Assembly: GCA_900552685.1 (NCBI GenBank)
Contig: USAJ01000001.1
Location: 100,752-164,751, forward strand
Source: an uncultured Collinsella sp.
GTDB lineage: Bacteria > Actinomycetota > Coriobacteriia > Coriobacteriales > Coriobacteriaceae
Length of the DNA stretch: 64,000 bases
Direction: 5' to 3'
Under the pieces are notes generated by a model, which saw only the letters and a list, made by a program, of their open reading frames with translations, searched no databases and was not told where the DNA came from. Position numbers and translations under genes: made by a program. Positions 8,453-17,200 of the stretch are shown one piece after another (the first letter of the stretch is position 1; the number at the start of each line of letters is the position of its first letter).

Positions 8453-9085
8453 ATGAGCCAAGAGATGATGGATAAAACATGTCGAGAGTTTGCCGAGGCG
8501 CTTGCCGCACGCGAGCCGGTTCCCGGCGGCGGTAGCGCGAGCGCCTTTGTAGGTGCACTGGGCGCCTCGCTTTGCGGGATGGTTGCTCGCTATGGGGCGA
8601 CAAACCCTGCGCTTGCCGATCGCGCAGACGATCTGACGCGCGCGTTTGCCCAGGCGGATGAGTTGGCGCAGGAACTTGTGGGTCTGGTCGCCGAGGACGT
8701 TCGTGCCTACGGGCAGGTGTCCACGGCGTACGGTATTCCGCGTGACGATCCGGCTCGAGCGACCGCGATTCAGGATGCGCTGCATGTGGCCGCTATGCCG
8801 CCGTATCGCATTATGGATGCCTGCGGGCGTGCGCTGGCGCTGCTCGAGGACATGGCCGACAAGGGTTCGCGTCAGCTGCTGTCCGATGTAGCGTGCGGCG
8901 CCGTGTTCTGCCGTGCCGCTATGCAGGGCGCGAGCTTGACGCTCTTTGCGAACACCACGTCTATGAAAGATCGCGTTCGTGCTGAGGAGCTCGAGACGGC
9001 GTGTGATGAGTTGCTCGACACATGGTTGCCGCGCGCCGATGCGCTGGCGCGCCGCGCCTCCGACGCTGCAAGGAAGAGAGGATAG
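8453..9085 (+). CDS. fchA: Cyclodeaminase/cyclohydrolase family protein, probable methenyl-THF cyclohydrolase
   Basis: 210 residues, helical, with the family loop PVPGGGSASAFVGALGASL near residues 25-43. The family contains both formimino-tetrahydrofolate cyclodeaminase (histidine breakdown) and FchA, the stand-alone methenyl-tetrahydrofolate cyclohydrolase of anaerobes; the fold alone does not separate them. The neighbour decides: a folD begins two bases after this stop, no histidine-degradation gene is present, and that FolD lacks its own cyclohydrolase residues. I therefore infer FchA, converting 5,10-methenyl-THF to 10-formyl-THF. Start at the ATG 8453 with GAAGGTG upstream; an ATG-less GTG six bases earlier is possible. 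Confidence 0.8.
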   Translation: MSQEMMDKTCREFAEALAAREPVPGGGSASAFVGALGASLCGMVARYGATNPALADRADDLTRAFAQADELAQELVGLVAEDVRAYGQVSTAYGIPRDDPARATAIQDALHVAAMPPYRIMDACGRALALLEDMADKGSRQLLSDVACGAVFCRAAMQGASLTLFANTTSMKDRVRAEELETACDELLDTWLPRADALARRASDAARKRG

Positions 9086-9087
9086 CC

Positions 9088-9942
9088 ATGGCTGAACTGC
9101 TGAAGGGTGCTCCCGTTGCTCGCGCTTTGACCGAGGAACTTGCTGCTCGCTGTGCAGCCCTGCGCGAGCGCGGTGTTGTACCGACGCTGGCCATCGTTCG
9201 TGTGGGCGAGCGCGAGGACGACCTGTCCTACGAGCGCGGTGCCCTCAAGCGCTGCGAGAAGGTTGGCATTGAGGCTCGCCGCGTTTTGCTTCCTGCCGAT
9301 GTTTCGCAGGACGAGCTGTTGACGGCCGTCGAGGACATCAATACCGATTCGGCTGTTCATGGCTGTCTGATGTTCCGCCCGCTGCCCGCCGGCCTTGACG
9401 AGAACGCCGTCGCCGCAGCGCTCGATCCCGCCAAGGACGTTGACTCCATGACGCCGGCTTCACTGCTCACCACGCTTTCGGGGCGCGGCGAGGGTTTTGC
9501 CCCCTGCACAGCCGAAGCCGTGCTTGCTTTGCTAGATCATTACGGCGTTGAGCTGGATGGGGCCAAGGTTGCTGTGGTCGGACGCTCACTGGTAATTGGC
9601 CGCCCCGTTGCCGCCATGCTTACGGCGCGCAACGCAACCGTGACGACGTGCCATACGCATACGCGCGATCTTGCCGCCGAGTGCTGTGCTGCCGACATTG
9701 TGGTTGCCGCCGTTGGACGCGCGCGCACGATTGGCGCAGATGCGGTCCGCGAGGACCAGGCGATTATCGATGTTGGCATTAATTGGGACGAAGCCGCTGG
9801 CAAGCTGGTCGGCGACGTCGATTTTGATGCCGCGGAGCCGGTTGTTGGCGCAATCACCCCCGTGCCGGGTGGCGTGGGCGCCGTGACGACAGCAATTCTC
9901 GCCAAGCACGTGATCGAGGCGGCTGAGCGCGCATCGAAATAG
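9088..9942 (+). CDS. folD: FolD methylene-tetrahydrofolate dehydrogenase lacking cyclohydrolase residues
   Basis: 284 residues, normal length. The NADP-binding half is intact (VAVVGRSLVIGRPVAAML; TPVPGGVGAVTTAIL) and the folate aspartate is present in KDVDSMTP. In the catalytic helix Y48 is kept, but the lysine four residues later, required for cyclohydrolase chemistry in bifunctional FolD, is A52, in an ungapped alignment anchored by C56-x2-VGI. The active-site glutamine of VQLPLP is F96 in MFRPLP. Both changes predict a dehydrogenase-only enzyme. It is co-transcribed with the upstream cyclohydrolase-family gene (2-bp gap). Product is 5,10-methenyl-THF, which the neighbour would hydrolyse. 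Confidence 0.92.
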   Translation: MAELLKGAPVARALTEELAARCAALRERGVVPTLAIVRVGEREDDLSYERGALKRCEKVGIEARRVLLPADVSQDELLTAVEDINTDSAVHGCLMFRPLPAGLDENAVAAALDPAKDVDSMTPASLLTTLSGRGEGFAPCTAEAVLALLDHYGVELDGAKVAVVGRSLVIGRPVAAMLTARNATVTTCHTHTRDLAAECCAADIVVAAVGRARTIGADAVREDQAIIDVGINWDEAAGKLVGDVDFDAAEPVVGAITPVPGGVGAVTTAILAKHVIEAAERASK

Positions 9943-10043
9943 GCGTTTTTGCCCACAGGGGCAGCCGAAGCCGTGGTTTCGCCCTTTCTGCGCCGAAGCG
10001 ATACACTGTTGCCGTTTGATTTCTTCGCTCAAGGAGGATGCGC

Positions 10044-11567
10044 ATGCCGTGCACAACGATTCTGGTCGGTAAAAACGCAAGCTACGACGGGTCGACCCTG
10101 GTCGCGCGTAACGAGGACTCGTCCAACGGGGTGTTTGAGCCCAAGCGTATGCGCGTGGTGCATCCCGACGAGCAGCCGCGCGTCTACACGAGCGTTCTGA
10201 GTCACCTGACCGTTGGGCTGCCCGATAACCCCATGCGCTACACGAGTGTCCCCGATGTTGTCCCGGGCCACGGCATCTGGGCCGAGGCCGGTTTCAACGA
10301 GCTCAATGTGGGCATGTCCGCAACCGAGACGCTCACCACCAACGAGCGCGTCCGCGGCGCCGATCCGCTCGTCGACTACGTACCCGCCAAGGGCAACGAG
10401 GGCGAGGACGGATACGTTCCGGCACAGCCCGGCGGCTTGGGCGAGGAGGACATGGTGACCCTGGTGCTGCCGTATGCCAAGTCCGCCCGCGACGGCGTTT
10501 GTATCCTGGGCGACCTGCTCGAGCGCTACGGCACCTACGAGAACAACGGCATCGCCTTTAGTGATGTGGACGAGATCTGGTGGCTCGAGACCATCGGTGG
10601 TCACCACTGGATTGCCAAGCGCGTGCCTGACGACGCCTATGTGACCATGCCCAACCAGCTGGGTATCGACAGCTTTGACCTGGATGACGCCGAGGGCGCC
10701 CAGGCCGACCACATGTGCTCCGCCGACTTGCGCGCCTGGATGGCCGAGTGGCATCTGGACCTGACGCTGGGCGTCGAGGGCGACGGCCCGGCTGCGGTCT
10801 TTAACCCGCGCGAGGCCTTTGGCTCGCACAGCGACAGCGACCACGTCTACAACACGCCGCGCGCGTGGTACATGCAGCGCTGTCTCAACCCCAGCGACGT
10901 GTGGGATGGCCCCGACGCCGACTACACGCCCGAGAGCGACGATATCCCCTGGAGCCGCGTGCCCGAGCGCAAGGTGACCATCGAAGACATCAAGTACGTA
11001 CTCTCGAGCCACTACCAGGGCACGGAGTACGATTGCTACGGTAGCAAGGGCACGCCCGCAACGCGTGGCGCATATCGCCCCATCGGCATCAACCGCAACA
11101 GCCAGCTCGCCGTGTTGCAGTTACGTCCCTATGCGCAGCCGGCCTATCGCGCCGTGCAGTGGATGGCGTTTGGCTCCAACTCGTTTAACGCGCTGGTTCC
11201 GCTGTACGCCAACGTCGAGACCATGCCCGAGTACTATGCCGACACGCAGGCTCGCGTGACGTCCGAAAACTTCTACTGGGCCAACCGCCTGATCGGCGCG
11301 CTGGCTGACGTCCGTTTCCATGAGTGCGGTCGCGCGGTCGAGGACTATCAGGAGAAGGTCGGTGGCATGGGCCACAAGCAGATCCATGACGTCGACGCTG
11401 CCGTAGCCGCTCTGCCCGAGGCCGAGGTGCCTGCCGAGCTTGCACGCGCCAACGAGGCCTTTGCCGAGCGTGTCCGCGTGGAGACCGATGCCCTGCTGGG
11501 CAAGGTGCTCTACACCACGAGCTGCGCCATGAAGAACTCTTTCGCGATGAACGACAACGTGAGGTAG
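10044..11567 (+). CDS. C69 family dipeptidase
   Basis: 507 residues. The start is the ATG at 10044, six bases after AAGGAGG; an ATG at 10038 touches the ribosome site. The N-terminus MPCTTILVGKNASYDGSTLVARNEDS is the C69 (PepD-type) Ntn-hydrolase signature with Cys3 as the nucleophile. The family cleaves dipeptides in the cytoplasm of lactic acid bacteria and relatives; no signal peptide is present here. Blocks IWWLETIGGHHWIAKRVPDDAYV and RNSQLAVLQLRP are typical. It appears to be monocistronic, with about 100 bp before the next gene. Confidence 0.9.
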   Translation: MPCTTILVGKNASYDGSTLVARNEDSSNGVFEPKRMRVVHPDEQPRVYTSVLSHLTVGLPDNPMRYTSVPDVVPGHGIWAEAGFNELNVGMSATETLTTNERVRGADPLVDYVPAKGNEGEDGYVPAQPGGLGEEDMVTLVLPYAKSARDGVCILGDLLERYGTYENNGIAFSDVDEIWWLETIGGHHWIAKRVPDDAYVTMPNQLGIDSFDLDDAEGAQADHMCSADLRAWMAEWHLDLTLGVEGDGPAAVFNPREAFGSHSDSDHVYNTPRAWYMQRCLNPSDVWDGPDADYTPESDDIPWSRVPERKVTIEDIKYVLSSHYQGTEYDCYGSKGTPATRGAYRPIGINRNSQLAVLQLRPYAQPAYRAVQWMAFGSNSFNALVPLYANVETMPEYYADTQARVTSENFYWANRLIGALADVRFHECGRAVEDYQEKVGGMGHKQIHDVDAAVAALPEAEVPAELARANEAFAERVRVETDALLGKVLYTTSCAMKNSFAMNDNVR

Positions 11568-11666
11568 GGATTTCCCGTCGATCGAATAGCGCTAAAACGC
11601 TTTGTCGCTTTCACTCAATCTTGGGTACAAGAACGCCAATGCAGTTGTTTGTGATTGGAGACAACC

Positions 11667-12083
11667 ATGGTTATGAAACTCGATCAGCTTGTTAACGGCG
11701 CCATCAACGTTGGCTTTGGCGCTGCCGCCGTTGCCGTCGAGGGCAGCAAGAAGGTTCTCGACGACCTCAGTACCAAGGGCGAGCAGGTGCGCAAGGACGC
11801 AGGCGCCCCCGATATCGCCCGCAGTGTGTCCGATATGTTCGAGCAGGCCGGCGGTACCATCTCCGATCTGACCGAGCGCTTGGGTACGCAGGGCGAGACC
11901 GCGGCCCAGCGCGTGCTCGACGAGCTTATCCTTGCCCGTGTCCGCGTCATGACCGCCCCCGAGCGCACGGCCTTCTTGGCCCATGTGCGCGACATCGTCG
12001 ATTCGGTCGAGGACAACGTGACCTCGGTGCCCGTTGAGTCCGTTGAGCCCGACGATGCGAAGGATACCGAAGAGGCCGAGTAG
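11667..12083 (+). CDS. Phasin-like coiled-coil protein
   Basis: 138 residues, almost wholly helical. An N-terminal amphipathic segment (LDQLVNGAINVGFGAAAVAVEGSKKVLDDL) is followed by heptad-rich stretches and an acidic tail. This resembles phasin-family proteins that coat lipid or polymer granules, but similarity is of composition only. The ATG at 11667 has GGAG six bases upstream. It sits 8 bp before the UbiB-family kinase gene, so the two are probably co-transcribed and may act together. Confidence 0.7.
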   Translation: MVMKLDQLVNGAINVGFGAAAVAVEGSKKVLDDLSTKGEQVRKDAGAPDIARSVSDMFEQAGGTISDLTERLGTQGETAAQRVLDELILARVRVMTAPERTAFLAHVRDIVDSVEDNVTSVPVESVEPDDAKDTEEAE

Positions 12084-12091
12084 CAGCGCAG

Positions 12092-13855
12092 ATGGCAGAT
12101 TCCACCACCGATTACAACAATCTAGATCCTCTGGGTGACGAGGCGGCGGTTGTCGATGAGGTCGACGCCGCCGTCTCGGGCGCTCGCAAGAAGCCGCGCG
12201 CTGTCGATATGGTGCCCGAGGAGCCCGACGCGATGGCGCCGGACGAGGAATACCAGCTCACGCCGGCGGGTCGTCGCGAACGCATCGGGCAGATTGTTCG
12301 CCTGGTCAAAAAGTACCGCGTGTGGGATAACCTCACGCCGGTTCGTTTGCGCCGCCTGCTCGAGGAACTCGGCCCCATGTTCGTCAAGATGGGGCAGATT
12401 TTGGCCAACCGGTCCGAGATTCTGCCGCAGCGCTTTTGCGACGAGCTGCGTCGTCTGCGCTCCGACGTGGAGCCGGTGCCGTACGAGGTCGTACTCAGCT
12501 GTCTGGAAGAAGAATACGGCCTGCGCCTGGGGGAGATGTTCGATGCGATCGACCCCAATCCGCTTGGTAGCGCATCGCTTGCACAGGTGCACCGCGCACG
12601 TCTGGTGACGGGCGAGGACGTGGCCGTCAAGGTGCAGCGCCCCGGCGCGCAGCAGGTGATGGCTCAGGACATCGATATCATCCGCTCGGTGGTGCGTATC
12701 GTTTCCAAGTTCGTCAACACCGATCAATTCGTTGACCTGCACGGCGTAGTCGAGGAGTTGTGGACCTCGTTTCGCGAGGAGACCAACTTTTTGGCCGAGG
12801 CCAAAAACCTCAACGACTTCTACGAGTTCCATAAGAGCGTTCATGGCGTGACGTGCCCTAAATCCTATCTGGACCTGTGCACCGAGCACGTGGTGGTCAT
12901 GGACTACGTCGACGGCATTTCGATCGCCGATCCTGAACGCTTGGTGGCCGAGGGTTATGACTTGGAAAAGATCGGTGCCGCGATTGTCGAGGACTATTCG
13001 ACGCAGGTGCTCGACGACGGCTTTTTCCATGCCGACCCGCATGCGGGAAACATCATCCTCAAAGACGGAATTGTCTACTTTATCGACTTGGGCATGGTCG
13101 GACGCATGTCGAGCCACGACCGCGGTATCGTCAAGGATATGATCTTTGCCGTGGCCGAGGGCGACGTGCCAAAGCTCAAGGATTCGCTCATGCGCTTTGC
13201 CGTGACGCGCGGCGACTCGGCTGAGCTCGATCATTCGGCCTTTTTGTCCGATTTGGACTTTATCGTGGCTGACTTTGCGGGCCTTGACCTTAAGGACCTG
13301 GATATCGGCGAGTTTTTGACCTCGCTGTTAAACCTCGCGCGCAAAAATGACGTTGAGCTGCCGAGCGTGGTGACAATGTTCGCTCGCGGCATGGTGACGC
13401 TCGAGGGCCTGTTGACCGAGTACATGCCCAACGTCAACATGATCCAGATCATCCAGACGCACATCAAAAACGAGAAGAGCACCTGTGCGCGCGTGCGTGA
13501 TATGGGACGCGATCTTGCCGCGAGCAGCTATCGCGCGGCGAAGGGCTCGCTCGAGGCGGCCGAGTATCTGGGCTTGGCTTCGCGTATGCTCACGCGCGGC
13601 CAGCTTAAGGTGAACACGCAGATCATGAGCAGCGATAAGGCGCTGCGACAGCTGGGTGGAATTATCGACCGCATGTCGATGGCAATTGTGATCGCCGGTC
13701 TGTTTATCGGTTCGTCGGTGGTGTACTACGCGCGCATCGAGCCGGTTGTGTTTGGTATCCCAGTCATTGGCTTTATGGGCTACGTGAGCGCGCTGGTGCT
13801 GGCGCTTATGCTGGGCCGCAATATCTGGCTCAACAGTCACGGCGGCAAGCACTAG
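12092..13855 (+). CDS. ABC1/UbiB family atypical kinase
   Basis: 587 residues. The protein-kinase-like core shows the family marks: KxGQ-type FVKMGQILANRSEILP, the Ala-rich loop LGSASLAQVHRA, the lysine in VAVKVQRPG, FREETNFLAEAKN, the catalytic loop FHADPHAGNI and the metal-binding IDLGMVG. Two hydrophobic segments at the C-terminus (AIVIAGLFIGSSVVYYARI; VFGIPVIGFMGYVSALVLALML) anchor it in the membrane. UbiB/AarF proteins support prenyl-lipid or quinone metabolism by an unclear ATP-dependent activity. It follows the phasin-like gene by 8 bp and ends before a terminator. Confidence 0.9.
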   Translation: MADSTTDYNNLDPLGDEAAVVDEVDAAVSGARKKPRAVDMVPEEPDAMAPDEEYQLTPAGRRERIGQIVRLVKKYRVWDNLTPVRLRRLLEELGPMFVKMGQILANRSEILPQRFCDELRRLRSDVEPVPYEVVLSCLEEEYGLRLGEMFDAIDPNPLGSASLAQVHRARLVTGEDVAVKVQRPGAQQVMAQDIDIIRSVVRIVSKFVNTDQFVDLHGVVEELWTSFREETNFLAEAKNLNDFYEFHKSVHGVTCPKSYLDLCTEHVVVMDYVDGISIADPERLVAEGYDLEKIGAAIVEDYSTQVLDDGFFHADPHAGNIILKDGIVYFIDLGMVGRMSSHDRGIVKDMIFAVAEGDVPKLKDSLMRFAVTRGDSAELDHSAFLSDLDFIVADFAGLDLKDLDIGEFLTSLLNLARKNDVELPSVVTMFARGMVTLEGLLTEYMPNVNMIQIIQTHIKNEKSTCARVRDMGRDLAASSYRAAKGSLEAAEYLGLASRMLTRGQLKVNTQIMSSDKALRQLGGIIDRMSMAIVIAGLFIGSSVVYYARIEPVVFGIPVIGFMGYVSALVLALMLGRNIWLNSHGGKH

Positions 13856-13906
13856 AGGCTGCGGCCGTCACCGCATTTTCCTATCGCAAACAATAGCTTT
13901 TACCTT

Positions 13907-13934
13907 GGGCTTCGCCTGCGTGCGAGGCCCTTTT
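13907..13934 (+). terminator. Terminator after the UbiB gene
   Basis: GGGCTTCGC pairs with GCGAGGCCC (one G-T pair) and is followed by TTTT. It separates the UbiB transcript from the riboswitch leader. Confidence 0.75.
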
Positions 13935-13964
13935 GCGTGATACCATTTTGACGGTAATAATCGA

Positions 13965-14140
13965 TGGCCTAGATGGTGGTGCGGAGACGCACGAATGCGC
14001 GGTTTTCCTGCGCGTTTGGGAGAATCGGGGTGCAAGTCCCCGGCTGTACCAGTAACCGTAATTCCTCTTGGCTCGGGATGCTCGCGTCGCAGATCGGACG
14101 ACGTGCCCGAGTCGTTAAGGTTAAGTCGGATCGCCTCCCG
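13965..14140 (+). promoter_or_regulatory. Cobalamin riboswitch
   Basis: The conserved core blocks appear in order: GATGGTGG near 13972, GGGAGAA with GGTGCAAGTCC near 14019-14042, GCTGTACCAGTAACCGTAA (14042-14061, the B12-box region) and AGTCGGATCGCCTCCC near 14124-14139. This matches the RF00174 consensus (GGGAA..GGUGnAAnUCC..GCnG..CC.GYAACnGUAA..GCCnGGAnnCCUnCC). A hairpin with arms TATGC/GCATA and GCGGC/GCCGC at 14146-14179 lies just before the ribosome site of the next gene and is the probable expression platform. Bound adenosylcobalamin would lower expression of the DUF4430 genes. End points are approximate. Confidence 0.88.
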
Positions 14141-14205
14141 TCTTGTATGCGGCTGCGGCTTTTGCCGCCGGTGTGCATAGGGCTCTGGAGGGAAGGGGGA
14201 CCCCG

Positions 14206-17200
14206 ATGGGGGAACTCGAGCGCAACATGCGCGATGACGTGGGGCAGCCTCAAGGCAACGCTCCAAGTACAGACAATGGGGGACAAATGGATATGTTTGA
14301 GGACGAGCGCGAGCGTGCCTCGTTGCATCGCCGTGGCGCGATTGCATGCGGTGTAGCCAAGCGCGGCCTGGTGGCATTCCTGGCCTTCGCGATGGCCTTT
14401 GGCACCACGCCGGCTCAGCTGTGGGCCGAGGGTGCCGAGGGCATTACCGACGCTGTGGTTCAGGCTACGACGCCGGGCGAGGACGCAGCGCTTGCGGGCG
14501 GTACCGCTGAGCAGAGTGGCGCCGAGGTTTCGGATTCCGTGGGCGCGCCTGCAGCTAGTGCCGCCACAACAGAGGCAGCAACTGGCGACGAAGGCTCGAC
14601 GATGGGGGAGAGCCCTGCCACGAGCGAGCAGTCTTCGACGGCATCCGCTGGCCAAGCAGGATCTGCCACCGCGGCTGCCGTTCAGACAGAGAACCCGACA
14701 GAAACCGGCGATGTCGCCAAGAAGCAGGTCGAGGTCTCGTTCTCGATCATCGGCACCGATGCCGACGGCAGGGCTCAGACCTGGGTGGCACCTACGCAGC
14801 TTAAGCTCGACGAGGGCTCGACGGCTGCGGATGCCTTCGTTAAGCTGCAGCAGAAGACGGGCTTTAAAGCGGATTACGAACCGAACACGGCATACGGCTT
14901 CTACCTCAAAAGCATTACGTCCCCGACAGATGGCCGCACGCTTGCCTACGATCCGACGACTTACGCCTTCTGGCAGCTGTTCATCGACGGCGCGTCTTCC
15001 TCGGTTGGCGCGAGCAGCGTTAAGCTCACCCAGGGGCAGAAGATTGAGTTTGCCTATACGGCTGGTAGCGCGTCCCCTGTCGTTAAGGACCAGGTTGCCG
15101 CAAATGTGACCGTCATTGGTCGCGATGCCCAGGGCAAGACTCAGACTTGGGTCGATAACACGCAGTATGTGGTGACGTCCGGCTCGAGCGCGCTTGATCT
15201 TACGAAGGTCGCGCTCGAGGCGAATGGCATCGACGCCGTTGCTGCGGGCTCCTTCATTCTGAGCCTTAAGTACAACGGCGTTGAGCTGGGTACGCCGTTC
15301 GATTATTCGACCTATTGGCAGCTGTTCATCAACGGCAAGTCGAGCGACTATACGGCAGACAATGTCACCATCCATGCCGGCGATACCGTCACGTGGTTCT
15401 ACGGTGGCTGGGGCGACCAGCTGCCTTCCGATTCTGTCCATGCTTCCGTTCAGGTCCTCGGTAAGGACAAGGATGGCAAGCAGCAGGTTTGGGCTTCGAC
15501 GGGCCAGACGAGTCTCAAGGCGGGCTCTACTGCCAAGGATCTCCTTGAGCAGACCGGCCTTACTCTCGATGCTGGCGAATCGTCTTGGGGCTGGTTCCTC
15601 AACGGCATTACTTCGCCGTTCGATGGTAAGTCCTATGGGTATGATCCTGCGACCAATAGCTATTGGCGCTTCTACGTAAATGGCAAGTTCGCCGACGTTG
15701 GCGCCGGTGCCTACGAGCTCCAAGAGGGTGACGCCGTCACCTTTATGTATGGTGCTGACGCCGATGCCCTTCCTGGCCAGGTTCTTGGGTCTGTCGATGT
15801 TATCGGTCCCGATGTCAACGGCAACAATACTCGCTGGGGCTCGGCAAGCAATGTTTCTCTGCCCGAAGGCTCTACTGCCCAGAACCTTATTGAGACGGTT
15901 CTGAAGGCCAAGGGCGTTACGTACAACGGTTCCCAGAGTGGTGAGTACTGGTTCCTGAATTCCATCACTTCGCCGTTCGATCACAAGCCGTATGTCTGGG
16001 ATGCTACGACCAATAAATATTGGCACCTGTATATCAATGGAGAGCCCTCCTTACTCTGCGCCAATCAGATTACGCTCAAGAGCGGCGATAGGGTTACGCT
16101 TGCCTATACCACCGACGATTCGGCCATGCCCGATCCCGACAAGATTGTCGTGGACCCGAATGCGACGACTCCTGATTGGAATGCCGAGTGGGCCGGCTAC
16201 GGCAACAGTGGCAACGGTTCGACCGTAACGGATGCCAAGACGCCTGCGCAGGCCGCCGGTCTTAAGTGGGCCTTCGATTGGAAGGCCGAGTCTGGTCAGC
16301 AGTATGCCAACTGCAGCGAACCTGTCATCGCTAACGGCTTTGTGTATATTGCGACCGAGAACGAGCTCATTAAGATCGATTCGTCCACGGGCAAAAAGGT
16401 TGCCTCTGCGCCGCTTGCCTCCAAGGTGAGCTATACCTCTCGTCCGATCTATACCAATGGCCTTATCATCGTTCCGCTCAACGGCGGTGCGGTCCAGGCG
16501 ATTACTGCAGACAAGCTGATCTGCAAGTGGCTGGCGCCCGGTTTGACGGACTTGACGCAGAGCTCCTGCACCGTCGTTTCGGACGGCGAGTACGTCTATG
16601 TTGGTACGGTCGATATTTCGTATGACGAGAACTACAACGCGACCTACGGCAACGGCTCCCTTAAGCGTATCAAGATTGCCACGGGCGAAGTCTCTTGGCA
16701 GAACATTGACGCTTCCGAGGGCTATTACTGGACTGGTGCGGCTTTGACGGATAAGTATGCCATCGTTCCTACGAGCGCGGGCACGCTTAAGTGCATTGAT
16801 AAGACGACGGGCGATGTCGTTTCGACCATGAAGCTCGGCGCTGTTGCAAATGCCGATTGCATTGCCGATCCGTCCAATGGTTCGACCTTCTATCAGATGA
16901 CGCACGACGGAAAGCTCCATGTGATTTCGCTTTCGGCGAAGGGTGTACTGAGCGAGCAGAAGACGGTTGATCTGGGCCTTACGAATAATCTGAGCGCCCC
17001 TGCGGTGTCTGGTGACAATCTGATTGTCGGCGGACAGACAGCTACTGGCTCTGCTCTGGTTCTCTATAACCTGAAGACGGGTAAGACCACGATGGTCGCT
17101 GCTGCCGACGGCAAGGCGCTGCCGGCTGGCCTCAACGGTATTGCTGCTACTCCGCTGGTGAGTGTTCAGGGCGGCAAGACCTATGTGTACTTCACCGTTA

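Noticed and set aside
8453..9085. Histidine-degradation cyclodeaminase
   Set aside because: No hut gene is nearby and the fused FolD neighbour lacks cyclohydrolase residues, which fits FchA better, though not proven.
13969..16026. Very long minus-strand frame (685 codons) opposite the DUF4430 gene, and another at 16051-18120
   Set aside because: Arg/Gly/Leu-rich low-complexity peptide with no motif; it is the antisense of a repetitive surface-protein gene.
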